Notes under the pieces: model-generated | What the model was told of the DNA's origin: nothing | Seen by the model: the letters and a program-made list of their open reading frames with translations, nothing else | Database searches by the model: none | Translations under genes and position numbers: made by a program | In this document: piece after piece, positions 16,749-26,098 of the stretch | Layout: each line of letters begins with the position of its first letter | How positions within the stretch are numbered: position 1 is the stretch's first letter | NCBI RefSeq assembly: GCF_026723765.1 | Contig: NZ_CP113524.1 | Span: 4,241,501-4,305,500 of the forward strand | Direction: 5' to 3' | DNA length: 64,000 nt | Origin: Lacrimispora xylanolytica | GTDB taxonomy: Bacteria; Bacillota; Clostridia; Lachnospirales; Lachnospiraceae

Positions 16749-19175
16749 TTATGGGAAAGATATGGTTGTTTCCGTTCCATCATAGGAAAAGAACATTTCC
16801 CGTCCTCCCGAGGTGCGGATCACGCAGCTTCGACCCTTAATGGATTGGGGAAAGGAATAACGGCTCTTACCAAGGGACAGCTCTCTTTTTTTATCGTCCC
16901 AGGAAACCGGAATAAGATTATAGATTCCTTTTTCATAATCATACCCATCTCCCGAATCCTCATACAGCTGAAAAGATCCGTCTTTTCCTTCGTATACGTG
17001 AAATTCAAATGGAGTATCAACCACCTCATCTGCATAGCTAAGTCCCTGTTCCATTGGAATGATGGCTCCTTCCCTGATAAATACAGGAATCTTATTAATA
17101 GGAGCTTCTGCTATGATCCATTGGCCGCCCTCATAATAATTTCCGGTCCAGAAATCATACCAGCCGCAGGAAAGGGGCAGATAGCATCTCCAGGTCCGTT
17201 CCCGCTCCAGTGGGATATTTTCCGCTTCATAATACATAGGCTCTGTCACCGGACAAACCAGGATGGAATCTCCGTACATAAACTGTGAGGATATTCCCTT
17301 TGCCGTCTCATCCTCTGGAAAATCAAACAGAAGGCTTCGAAGCATGGTATCATCCTGAAGCATGACCCGTCCCGCAAGGGAATAGGTATAGGGCATTAAT
17401 TTATATCTAAGACGGATACATCGCTCTATCTCATCATAAAACATAGTGCCCCGCTCTCCGAAGTTCCAGATTTCCCGTGGGGTATCCGTTCCGTGAGAAC
17501 GGAACATGGGAAGAAAGAGGGAAAACTGAAGCCATCTCACATAAAGCTCCCGGTATGCCCTGTCATCCACTCCCTGCTCATAACCGCCCTGCCAGAACCA
17601 TTTGGGTTCCGGGTCATTGCTTGAATTGCAGCCCCTTTTTTTCCAGTTGTCCTTTACCACAAAGAAGCCCCCCACATCCAGTGTCCAGTAGGGGTGACCG
17701 CTCATGCAGAAGTTAAGTCCTTCCTTCATCTGCAATTTAAGAGTTTCCCAGGTGGCAGTAATATCCCCGGACCAAAGAACCGTTCCGTAGGCCTGAGAGC
17801 CGGCAAAGCCGGATCTGGTCAGATTCAGTACCCGCTTATTGTGGTTCTCTTTCCTCTGATTTTCATAGATTCCCTTTGCATGGTATTTTCCATATAAGTT
17901 GGCCTTAGCAGGATCAAGGTATTTCTTATGCTCTTCCCCCACCAGCATGAACCGCTCCCAGGCTTCCCTACGAAAGCTTCCCTTCCAGTCCGGTCCGCAA
18001 AACGGCTCCGTGGAATCACACCACCAGGCATCCACGCCTGCCGCAAGCAGTTCCTCTTTCAGCTGCTTATAATATACGGCTCTCGCCTTGGGATTAAAAG
18101 CATCGTAGGTGGATAAATCATGTAATAGCAGTCCCTTATCCAAAAATTCCTTGTGGTTTTCCGTACTGGGGTCCATATTGGGCCATACAGAGACCATGAC
18201 ATGAACGTTTTTCTTATGTAATTCCTTCACTGCCCCAGGAAAATCAGGATACCGGGATTTATCCAAGAGCTTATTGCCCCATTTCCCCTCTTCCCAGGTG
18301 TTCCAGTCCTGAACAATTCCGTCAATGGGAATGCCTCTCTTTCGATATTCCTTTACTACATCTAAAAGCTCCTGCTGGGTATGGTATGCCTCCTTGGACT
18401 GGATATATCCAAAGGACCATTTGGGAAGCATGGGCGCTCTCCCGGATAACGTTCTGATCCCCTTTATGATCTGGTCAAATTGAGGTCCATAGATAATATA
18501 ATAGCTCAGCTGATCCACTGTATCAAAATACACATAAGAGCCCCTTTTATCATCATTAAAGGTCATCAGGCTGCCGCAGTCAAACAACAGGCCATAGCCC
18601 CGGTCAGATATGAGGACAGGAAGGGGAATTCTCATGTTATGCTGGTAAAGATACTGAACAGAACCCTTGTAATCGTAGATTCCTTCCTCTCCCTGCCCAA
18701 GCCCATGAAGCTTTTCATCCCTTTGCCACTCAAACCACAATTTTCCCCTGTAAGCGGTCCTCACCTCTTCCTGCACCAGGTTATTGATAAAAATACGCTC
18801 TCCATCAACGGTCTTTACCCGTTTGATTTCAGGGGCTTCCCCCTTTGTGGTATGCTGATAGACAGGGATCTCATAAAGCTCCCTGTCTGTCTCTTCAAAA
18901 AGCAGTTTCCCGGACCCGCTGTGGCTCCAGTATGTCTTTCCTGTTTTTCTGTTGATCTCCGCTTTAAGAGTACCATTTCCAAATATATGGAAATGATTGG
19001 TCCTCTCATACTGAAAGACCCCGCTTGCAGGCGGCTCGATTCCTAAGGGGGAGGGCTTTATAATACTTCCCGTCACCCCACAGGTGCAGTGAATGATGTT
19101 GTCAGAAATATTTCTGTATATCAAAGTTTTCTTTCCCGATTCTATGACCACCGTATCTACCTGATTCAATGCCAT
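16749..19175 (-). CDS. Glycoside hydrolase family 31 (alpha-glucosidase/alpha-xylosidase-like)
   Basis: An 808-residue cytoplasmic GH31 enzyme, distinct from the one at 11.5 kb. The nucleophile motif DAWWCDSTEPF and the acid/base region RSGFAGSQAYGTVLWSGD are classic, followed by WTLDVGGFF and VFIREGAIIPM. The strand before the nucleophile (HVMVSVWPNMD; GIPIDGIVQDW) is also typical. It starts four bases after the stop of the second permease, with AAAGGA inside that overlap region, so it is the last gene of the sugar transporter operon. It probably hydrolyses the alpha-linked oligosaccharide brought in by that transporter; exact linkage not predictable. Confidence 0.93.
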   Translation of the reverse strand: MALNQVDTVVIESGKKTLIYRNISDNIIHCTCGVTGSIIKPSPLGIEPPASGVFQYERTNHFHIFGNGTLKAEINRKTGKTYWSHSGSGKLLFEETDRELYEIPVYQHTTKGEAPEIKRVKTVDGERIFINNLVQEEVRTAYRGKLWFEWQRDEKLHGLGQGEEGIYDYKGSVQYLYQHNMRIPLPVLISDRGYGLLFDCGSLMTFNDDKRGSYVYFDTVDQLSYYIIYGPQFDQIIKGIRTLSGRAPMLPKWSFGYIQSKEAYHTQQELLDVVKEYRKRGIPIDGIVQDWNTWEEGKWGNKLLDKSRYPDFPGAVKELHKKNVHVMVSVWPNMDPSTENHKEFLDKGLLLHDLSTYDAFNPKARAVYYKQLKEELLAAGVDAWWCDSTEPFCGPDWKGSFRREAWERFMLVGEEHKKYLDPAKANLYGKYHAKGIYENQRKENHNKRVLNLTRSGFAGSQAYGTVLWSGDITATWETLKLQMKEGLNFCMSGHPYWTLDVGGFFVVKDNWKKRGCNSSNDPEPKWFWQGGYEQGVDDRAYRELYVRWLQFSLFLPMFRSHGTDTPREIWNFGERGTMFYDEIERCIRLRYKLMPYTYSLAGRVMLQDDTMLRSLLFDFPEDETAKGISSQFMYGDSILVCPVTEPMYYEAENIPLERERTWRCYLPLSCGWYDFWTGNYYEGGQWIIAEAPINKIPVFIREGAIIPMEQGLSYADEVVDTPFEFHVYEGKDGSFQLYEDSGDGYDYEKGIYNLIPVSWDDKKRELSLGKSRYSFPQSIKGRSCVIRTSGGREMFFSYDGTETTISFP

Positions 19176-19179
19176 TTAC

Positions 19180-20007
19180 CTATCCTTTCACCGCTCCGGC
19201 TGTCATACCGGATACAATATACTTTTGCCCTAAAAGATAAACAAGTATTACCGGAAGACTGGTCAGGAAAATATCGGCACAGACCAGATTCCAGTCTTTA
19301 AAATACATTCCAAAAAAGTTGTAGACCGAAAGTGTCATTGGCCACTTGGCAGAGCTGCTTAAAAAATACAAAGGGGATACAAACTCATTCCATGTATTTA
19401 AAAATGTAAGTACCACTACCGTTGCAATTGCAGGCTTTAAAAGAGGCAGGATAACCGAGACAAACAACCGGACCGGACTGCAGCCATCGATGACAGCGGC
19501 TTCATCAAGCTCTGTTGGCAGCTTTGCCACAAAGCCATGAATCAGAAATACGGAAAACGGAAGCTGCATCGCCGTATACAAAAGAATGATTCCCACTCTG
19601 GTATTATTCAGATGAAGAAACATCATAACCTTTGTCAGTGCCACATAATTGACTGGCATGGTGATTCCTAACACCATATAAAGATAGAGAATCCGGTTTA
19701 TTTTAGACCGGTTCCTTGAAAAAACATAGGAGGCCATGGACGCAAACAGCGTACAGAGAAAAACACTTGCAACCGAATAGATGCAGCTATTTAAAAATGA
19801 GGTCAAAAGCTTTCCCTTTTCCACTACCACAAGGAAATTATCCCACTGAAGGGGAACTGCCGGTAGCTTAAGATTCATTTCAGAGGCTCCCAGGCTGTCC
19901 TTTAAGGAGTTTAATAGAATAAGCAGAAAAGGAATCAGTGAAATGGCAGTGATCAGCCATGCCCCGGCGTTGGCGGCAATGGCAGCGGCATGTTTTTTTG
20001 CTTTCAT
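19180..20007 (-). CDS. CUT1 sugar ABC transporter permease (MalG/MsmG type)
   Basis: A 275-residue permease with six hydrophobic helices. The EAA coupling motif reads ELDEAAVIDGCSPVRLFVSVILPLLKPA, in the usual place before the last two helices. It overlaps the stop of the first permease by one base. It forms the channel with that protein. No ATPase gene is present in this operon, as is common for CUT1 systems that share an MsmK-type ATPase encoded elsewhere. Confidence 0.92.
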   Translation of the reverse strand: MKAKKHAAAIAANAGAWLITAISLIPFLLILLNSLKDSLGASEMNLKLPAVPLQWDNFLVVVEKGKLLTSFLNSCIYSVASVFLCTLFASMASYVFSRNRSKINRILYLYMVLGITMPVNYVALTKVMMFLHLNNTRVGIILLYTAMQLPFSVFLIHGFVAKLPTELDEAAVIDGCSPVRLFVSVILPLLKPAIATVVVLTFLNTWNEFVSPLYFLSSSAKWPMTLSVYNFFGMYFKDWNLVCADIFLTSLPVILVYLLGQKYIVSGMTAGAVKG

Positions 20008-20894
20008 TATTCTTCCACCTCATCTTTCGTCATCGTGCGGATCATAAAGAATCCGATTACTACCATGAATACGAACATGACAGAGGATAGGGCGGTACCA
20101 ATGGCATACTGACCGGTTCCGAACTTCTTGAACACAGCCGTATAAAGAACCTCTGTCGTTGCTTTTCCGGGACCTCCGTTTGTCAGTGCATAAATCATAT
20201 CAAAGACCTTAAGTCCATAAATTACATTTAAAACCGTTGTGGTGGCAAGGGTGGGAAGCAGCAGAGGCAGTGTAATAAACCGGAATTTCTGCCAGGAGGA
20301 GGCCCCATCAATGCTGCATGCCTCATAGTAATCCTGAGAGATGGAAAGGATACCGGCAATTAATATGGTCATGATATACCCGGTCCCTCTCCAGATATCC
20401 ACTGCCATCACAGACGGAAAGGCATATACCGGGCTGGTGAGCCAGGGCTTAGCAAGCCCCTCCAGCCCAGTTCCCCGTAAAAATGTATTTAATAAGCCTG
20501 TGGAGGGATTCAATATCGAGGTGAAAACCATTCCAAGGATCAGGGTAGACAGCACAGACGGCAGGAACATAACGCCCCGGTGAAAATTTAAAAGCCGGAT
20601 GGATTTTGTAAGCAGCACCGCCAGTGCAAGTCCTAATATGTTCTTAATTACAGTTGTTGAAAGAGTGAATACCAGAGTATTCTTTATAATCTTCAAGTAA
20701 TTTTCATCTGCGGAAAATACGGTCTTAAAATTCTCAAGCCCAACAAAATGGAGCTGGTTTGAATAGGAGGACCAGTCAGTAAAGGAATATCCGATACCAA
20801 TCAGGCCGGGAAGAACAAATAAGACCGTGTAGATGAAAAGTGCCAGCGCAGCAAACCACATAGGGTAAATTTTATTTTTATTCATCGTATTCAC
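20007..20894 (-). CDS. CUT1 sugar ABC transporter permease (MalF/MsmF type)
   Basis: A 295-residue permease with six helices beginning at WFAALALFIYTVLFVLPGLIGIGYSF. The EAA motif is YYEACSIDGASSWQKFRFITLPLL, and the TNGGPGKATTEVLY segment is typical of MalF-type partners. It is 25 bases downstream of the binding-protein gene. Confidence 0.92.
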   Translation of the reverse strand: MNTMNKNKIYPMWFAALALFIYTVLFVLPGLIGIGYSFTDWSSYSNQLHFVGLENFKTVFSADENYLKIIKNTLVFTLSTTVIKNILGLALAVLLTKSIRLLNFHRGVMFLPSVLSTLILGMVFTSILNPSTGLLNTFLRGTGLEGLAKPWLTSPVYAFPSVMAVDIWRGTGYIMTILIAGILSISQDYYEACSIDGASSWQKFRFITLPLLLPTLATTTVLNVIYGLKVFDMIYALTNGGPGKATTEVLYTAVFKKFGTGQYAIGTALSSVMFVFMVVIGFFMIRTMTKDEVEE

Positions 20895-20919
20895 TCACCT
20901 TAAAGAGAATTACAGGTTG

Positions 20920-22278
20920 TCATTTCCAGGCGGGGTCCCCGGCGGCCTTTGCCTGCTGGGCTCTCACTTCATCAATTGATTTTAATACCTCTTCCGGTTT
21001 CATCTCACCAACGATCATTGCTGATAAATTGGCCCCTATTTCGCTCCACTGAGGATTAACATATTTGACCGCTGTCTGGATTACTGTTCCCTTGTTGGTG
21101 TAGCGGCTGTAGAAATCCTGAACAGATTCTGTATACATGCTGGGCGCATTCTTAAAGGGAAGCTTATTGAATTTGCTGACATTCTCCGTTAAGTAAGCCA
21201 GGTTCTCTTCCTTAGCCAGGAATTCCAGATACTGAATTGCCTCTTCCTGATGCTTCGAGCCGCTGAATACAAATCTTGCTGGTCCTGCCGGATTTACATT
21301 TAAGGCCTGATTATCAGCTAGTGGTATTACAAAATATCCGATATCATCTACCGCAATATCAGGATTCACCTTGTTGACCTCTGCCCCAAAGCCCTGATTG
21401 GCAATTGTCATGGCGTACTTACCAGAGGCAATGTTCTTTGCAGAATCTGCATACGTATTGGACATGTAGTCCTCGCCCCAGTACCCCTTAGAGACCATTT
21501 CATTAACCTGATTTAAGATGGTTGTCAGAGTGGCATTTCCCTCAAAGGCTGCCTTATTTTCATTCCACTTGTCTATGATTCCAGGCTCTTTTGTCTCTGC
21601 CTGTACCCCTGTTTCCGGCAGCCATAAGGTATGATGCCAGCCATCGGATACACACTCATATATAGGCGTAATTCCCTCTGCCGATATGGCATCACATACT
21701 TTGGTAAAGCTTTCATAATCCGTTGGTATCTCTAAATTTAATTTCTCAAAGATCTTCTTGTTATAGCCAATGGCCCATACAGAAGACACATCCTGTATTG
21801 GCTGCCCATACAGCTTTTTGTCTATGGACAGTTCATCGGCTACCAGAGGTTCCACCTGACTGCTAAAGGCGGTTTTAGATAAATCAACGGCATTCTTCTC
21901 AACACTAATCTGGGCCTTAATATCAAATCTTCCGCTTTGGGCTCCAAAAATGTCCGTACATTCCCCAGTATTTAATTTCGTCATTAAAAGGTTGACGTAC
22001 TGGTCAGAAGGAATAATCTGATAATCCACCTTAATTCCTGTTTCTTCCGTAAATTTCTTAGACAGCTCAATTTCTGCATCCTGAATCCAATCCTGGCTTG
22101 CCATAAAGGAAATAGTCACACCATCCTTTCCCTTACCGGAGGAAGCCTTTGCCTCCTGGGAAGCGCTTTCCCCGGAAGCAGCACTTCCGGTTCCTCCACT
22201 CTCCGTTTTTGCGCAGCCGGTAAAAATAAGTGCAGCCGCCATCGTCAGGCTCAATACTACAGTTTTTTTAAGCTTCAT
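20920..22278 (-). CDS. CUT1 sugar-binding lipoprotein
   Basis: A 452-residue extracellular binding protein (SBP_bac_1). The signal peptide ends at a lipobox (FTGC, Cys 22), followed by a Ser/Gly/Ala linker. The mature part has the usual KKFTEETGIKVDYQIIPSDQYVNLL, YNKKIFEKLNLEIPTDYESF and AMTIANQGFG segments. It heads an operon with two permeases and a GH31 enzyme, suggesting an alpha-linked oligosaccharide ligand. The gap to the divergent sensor kinase has a TATAAT with a poor -35, as expected for an activator-dependent promoter, which the adjacent AraC-type response regulator could supply (inference). Confidence 0.92.
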   Translation of the reverse strand: MKLKKTVVLSLTMAAALIFTGCAKTESGGTGSAASGESASQEAKASSGKGKDGVTISFMASQDWIQDAEIELSKKFTEETGIKVDYQIIPSDQYVNLLMTKLNTGECTDIFGAQSGRFDIKAQISVEKNAVDLSKTAFSSQVEPLVADELSIDKKLYGQPIQDVSSVWAIGYNKKIFEKLNLEIPTDYESFTKVCDAISAEGITPIYECVSDGWHHTLWLPETGVQAETKEPGIIDKWNENKAAFEGNATLTTILNQVNEMVSKGYWGEDYMSNTYADSAKNIASGKYAMTIANQGFGAEVNKVNPDIAVDDIGYFVIPLADNQALNVNPAGPARFVFSGSKHQEEAIQYLEFLAKEENLAYLTENVSKFNKLPFKNAPSMYTESVQDFYSRYTNKGTVIQTAVKYVNPQWSEIGANLSAMIVGEMKPEEVLKSIDEVRAQQAKAAGDPAWK

Positions 22279-22426
22279 AAAAATACCTCCCCGAAAAATT
22301 ATATTGACTTTTAATTTGTTATCTGTATTATATAGTGTAATATAGACATTTTTGAATGAACATTTCGATCATTTTTCATGTATATTTTTAACCATCAGGG
22401 ATGAAGCCGGGGAGGAAAAGTCAATT

Positions 22427-24268
22427 ATGGTGTCAATAACAACAAAGAAACCGAGAAATCAGAGCATCATGCAGACACTTTTTCTTCCATATACCGCCTT
22501 GTTTATTTTTGTAATTCTTTTACTTACCTTCTATACCATTGCAAATGAGACAACCAAGCTGAAAACCAGTGCATTCTCTACGTTACAGAACAATGCTGCT
22601 ATCATCATGGACAACTTTGAGTCCGTGGTACACGACTTAGATACCGCATCTCAAAACATCATTTATTCCAATCTCATAAAAGAAAAATTCGGAACCTATA
22701 TCAATTATCAGGACAGTACCCTAAGCTCCAATGAAATCTATGAAAGTATCAACAACACAAAAGTGCTTTACGATTTAATTATCGCAATGATTGGACCAAA
22801 CTCTCCCGCTGACCAGACCTATCTCTATTCCCTGGACTACGGGAAATTCGGCGTAGGCTTAGACAACACCTCCTCAAAAGACAGCGTTTTAAACCAGGAC
22901 TGGTATGATGAGGTGGTTCGCTTAAAAGGCAAGAAGTATATCTATTGTGAAAAAGATGAGACCTTGGGCCGCTATTATTCCTATCCTGACGATAACAATT
23001 TCATTTCCCTCAGCCGGGTATTTTACAGTCCGCTAAATATCCCTCAGGGAATTGTTGAAGTAAAAAAATCCTTTAAAAGCGTAGCCAACGCTGTCACTGC
23101 CTTTCAAAGCCCCTACGAGGAGGAGGTCTACCTTTACGGCCCCGACGGAAAAACGGTCTATTCCACGGGAAGCGGGAAACATAACGAGCTTTACTTCGAT
23201 TTAATAACCAAGCAGACAAATGGGGCTCTAGAGGATGCCAATCAAACCCCTATTTATCTGAAATCAGAAAACAAGTACATCCTGTTTACCACCTCCGATT
23301 ATACCGGCTTTATTACTGCATTGGTCATTGATAACCGGATGCTGATGCAGCCCATCTATCAGTATATTTCTGCCAACTTGATTCTTTTGCTTTTCGTCAT
23401 GGTAATAACCGTTTTCATATCCTACTTAATTTCCAAACGGATTGCTACACCGCTATCCAAAATATCGAATCAGGCGAGAGCCTTTCAGCTGACAAGCGCT
23501 GATACAGAGCCAGCATTTGAAGAGATGGAGCTTAAAATCACAGAGGTAAATACCTTATATCAGACGCTGTTAAAGATGCAAAAGAAGGCCAGAGCCTCTA
23601 TGGAGCGGGAACTCCAGCTGCAAAGCAGTGATATGCAGTCTAAGATGCTTGCGCTACAGGCTCAGATGAATCCTCATTTTTTATATAATTCCCTTGCCAC
23701 CATTCAGGCCATGGCCGATGAGAATATGAATCAGGAAATTATCATGATGTGCCAGACGATTTCACGGATATTCCGATATATCTCATCTGACAGCGAACAG
23801 CTTGTATCCTTAAAAGATGAGCTGTCCCATACACAGGATTATCTGGAATGCATGAAGGTGAGATACCACGACAGCCTTCAGTTTGAATTTGATATTCCGG
23901 AAGGGATGCATGAGGTACGTATACCGAAGCTGTGCCTACAGTTAATCGTAGAAAATGCCATTAAGTATTCCACCAAATCAAGTCCTCCCTGGAATGTTAA
24001 GATACTGGGAGTTTTAACCAACACATACTGGGAGATTCAAATCAGGGACAACGGGCCTGGCTTTACAAAGGATGACCTGGAACATCTCCAGGAAAAAATA
24101 TCTCACATTGAAAAAAACGGAGTTCTTCCAAACCTGGAAATAGACGGGATGGGGCTCATGAACATCTACATCCGATTTAAAATTTTATATCAGGGAAAAC
24201 ACATTTTCAGATTGAGCAACCACGTGCCTCACGGAGCAATTGTAGTCATAGGAGGAATGATGCCATGA
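22427..24268 (+). CDS. Sensor histidine kinase, YesM/LytS type
   Basis: A 613-residue membrane kinase. One N-terminal helix (FLPYTALFIFVILLLTFYTIA) and a second near residue 320 flank a ~280-residue extracellular sensor. A short HAMP-like region, then the His_kinase motif QAQMNPHFLYNSLATIQ with the phospho-accepting histidine, and an ATPase domain (LCLQLIVENAIKYS; IRDNGPGF; GMGLMNI). ATG 22427 lies eleven bases after GGAGG; an upstream ATG at 22352 lacks one. It overlaps the response regulator by four bases and is divergent from the CUT1 operon, its likely target. Confidence 0.92.
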   Translation: MVSITTKKPRNQSIMQTLFLPYTALFIFVILLLTFYTIANETTKLKTSAFSTLQNNAAIIMDNFESVVHDLDTASQNIIYSNLIKEKFGTYINYQDSTLSSNEIYESINNTKVLYDLIIAMIGPNSPADQTYLYSLDYGKFGVGLDNTSSKDSVLNQDWYDEVVRLKGKKYIYCEKDETLGRYYSYPDDNNFISLSRVFYSPLNIPQGIVEVKKSFKSVANAVTAFQSPYEEEVYLYGPDGKTVYSTGSGKHNELYFDLITKQTNGALEDANQTPIYLKSENKYILFTTSDYTGFITALVIDNRMLMQPIYQYISANLILLLFVMVITVFISYLISKRIATPLSKISNQARAFQLTSADTEPAFEEMELKITEVNTLYQTLLKMQKKARASMERELQLQSSDMQSKMLALQAQMNPHFLYNSLATIQAMADENMNQEIIMMCQTISRIFRYISSDSEQLVSLKDELSHTQDYLECMKVRYHDSLQFEFDIPEGMHEVRIPKLCLQLIVENAIKYSTKSSPPWNVKILGVLTNTYWEIQIRDNGPGFTKDDLEHLQEKISHIEKNGVLPNLEIDGMGLMNIYIRFKILYQGKHIFRLSNHVPHGAIVVIGGMMP

Positions 24269-25011
24269 AGTTTTCAGTACTGGTGATTGAAGATGAATCC
24301 TTAATTGCCAAAAACATTGCCAAGAAAATTGAAGAGTTGAACCCGTCCTTTTTAGTAGCTGCAATTGCTTCCAATGGTCAGGAGGGGCTTAAGCTGGCGG
24401 AAGAATATCTCCCGAATGTCATTTTCACCGACATTCGAATGCCAGTGATGGATGGACTGGAGCTGGTAAAACAGATTCACGAAAGGTATCCCTTCATCCT
24501 TTCTGTCATCATCAGCGGTTACTCCGACTTTGAATATGCCAAGGAGGCCCTCCGGTACGAGGTGAGCAATTATCTCTTAAAGCCAGTCAATTACGAAGAG
24601 CTTAGAAAAACCCTGTCTGTTCTGGAGACTAAGCTGCTTTCAGCCAAGGACCGCTTCCAACAAGACACCCTGCTTCATTCTCCAAACCGGGCAAAGGAAA
24701 TCGTAGAGCTTGTGAAGGAATATATTCACAAAAATTACCAGAATCAGATTGATTTTACTTCTCTTGCCACAGAATTTGGTTTCTCCGTCCCCTATTTAAG
24801 TAAGATTTTCCTAAAACACTCCGGAATCACGCCTTCCAAGTATTTAAGGAACCATCGGTTAAGTATTTCAAAACAGCTTCTTCGAAATCCTGAGCTGTCT
24901 ATTGCAGATATCAGCCAGCTTACTGGCTATCTGGACCCCTTTCATTTCAGTAAGACCTTTAAACACGTCTACGGCATAAGCCCCAGTGAATACCGGAGTG
25001 AGCTCTCATAA
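24265..25011 (+). CDS. AraC-type response regulator, YesN type
   Basis: A 248-residue regulator with an N-terminal receiver domain (phosphorylated D56 in NVIFTDIRMP, K in YLLKPV) and C-terminal AraC helix-turn-helix pair (IDFTSLATEFGFSVPYLSKIF; IADISQLTGYLDPFHFSKTF). Translationally coupled to the kinase. It most likely activates the divergent CUT1-GH31 operon. Confidence 0.93.
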   Translation: MKFSVLVIEDESLIAKNIAKKIEELNPSFLVAAIASNGQEGLKLAEEYLPNVIFTDIRMPVMDGLELVKQIHERYPFILSVIISGYSDFEYAKEALRYEVSNYLLKPVNYEELRKTLSVLETKLLSAKDRFQQDTLLHSPNRAKEIVELVKEYIHKNYQNQIDFTSLATEFGFSVPYLSKIFLKHSGITPSKYLRNHRLSISKQLLRNPELSIADISQLTGYLDPFHFSKTFKHVYGISPSEYRSELS

Positions 25012-25033
25012 GGGAAGCTTCTATAGAAGCCAC

Positions 25034-25068
25034 AAGCAGGCAGGAGATCTCAAGTCTCCTGCCTGCTT
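25034..25068. terminator. Shared hairpin between convergent response regulator and yjfF-like gene
   Basis: A perfect 14-bp stem (AAGCAGGCAGGAGA with its complement) and 7-base loop lie in the 70-base gap between two converging genes. It is GC-rich but lacks a strong T-run on either side. Confidence 0.65.
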
Positions 25069-25081
25069 ATCAAAAGGCCTG

Positions 25082-26098
25082 TTATCGTTTTTCCTTTGCC
25101 TTTGCAAAAAGGCTCTGAAGTATAATAAAGAAAGCCAAAAGGGCTGCTATGGTAATCTTGGTCCACCAGGAAGAAAGAGTTCCCTGAAAGGTGATAAAGG
25201 TCTCAATGGTTCCTTTAATCAGTACCCCGAACAAGCTTCCAAAGACATTGCCAACACCTCCGGTGAGCAGGGTGCCTCCGATAACGGCAGATGCAATGGC
25301 CTCCATCTCAAAGCCCTTTGCCTGCTCCACGAATCCGGCACACGTATTCAAGCAGAACAGGAAGCCCCCAAGGGAACATAAAAACCCATTGATGACATAA
25401 ACAAAAAGCTTGGTGCGCCTTACATTAAGACCCATCATCAGGGCCGACTGCTCACTGCCACCTACCGCATAGACCGTCCGTCCAAACTTCGTATACTTTA
25501 AGAGCACGAATACAAGAACCAGGACAATCAGGGCAATGATAACACTGGGATAGATAAAGGGATAATTTACCACGCCCTTTTTATTCACCGTTCCCCCCAG
25601 GAAGGTTAAGTTAATTTTGCTTTTCGCCCATTGGAGGAATAATTCATTTTTTACACTGATCATCTCCTGGCTGATAATGGCTGTCATACCTCTGGCAAAG
25701 AACATGCCTGCCAGGGTAACGATAAAGGGCTGTAGCTTTAAATAAGCAATTAAAAATCCCTGTACCAGACCAAATACCAGGCCCATGATCAGGACGATGA
25801 TGAGAGCCGGAACCGCTCCTACACCCTTAACCTCCATCATCCAGGCAAGCATCATACAGGTAAGAGCCACCACGGAACCAACGGAAATATCAATTCCTCC
25901 GGTAATCATGACCATGGTCATTCCTGCTGCTATGACAATGAGTCCTGCATTGGATATGAACAGATTTAAAAATACCTGAGGCTTTGCAAAGCCCTTACTG
26001 TTAAAGATAATAACACCGGCCAGATACATGGCAAGGAAAAGAACGATTGTAATAATCAGAAGGAATACTTTGCCGTCTATTTTACCCATTTTTTTCAT
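25082..26098 (-). CDS. CUT2 sugar ABC transporter permease, YjfF-like
   Basis: A 338-residue RbsC-type permease with about eight to ten helices. Family stretches: AGMTMVMITGGIDISVGSVVAL, RRTKLFVYVINGFLCSLGGFLF and ASAVIGGTLLTGGVGNVFGSLFG. It is the last gene of a YtfQRT-YjfF-like operon, starting immediately after the stop of the previous permease. In E. coli this set imports galactofuranose. The two different permeases in one operon, rather than one, match that system. Confidence 0.85.
   Translation of the reverse strand: MKKMGKIDGKVFLLIITIVLFLAMYLAGVIIFNSKGFAKPQVFLNLFISNAGLIVIAAGMTMVMITGGIDISVGSVVALTCMMLAWMMEVKGVGAVPALIIVLIMGLVFGLVQGFLIAYLKLQPFIVTLAGMFFARGMTAIISQEMISVKNELFLQWAKSKINLTFLGGTVNKKGVVNYPFIYPSVIIALIVLVLVFVLLKYTKFGRTVYAVGGSEQSALMMGLNVRRTKLFVYVINGFLCSLGGFLFCLNTCAGFVEQAKGFEMEAIASAVIGGTLLTGGVGNVFGSLFGVLIKGTIETFITFQGTLSSWWTKITIAALLAFFIILQSLFAKAKEKR

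Noticed and set aside
16716-17288. 190-codon plus-strand frame at the GH31 3' end
   Set aside because: Starts in the terminator hairpin and is antisense to the enzyme's C-terminal domain.
18480-19046. 188-codon plus-strand frame inside the second GH31 gene
   Set aside because: Antisense to a clear GH31 enzyme, with no start signal or family match.
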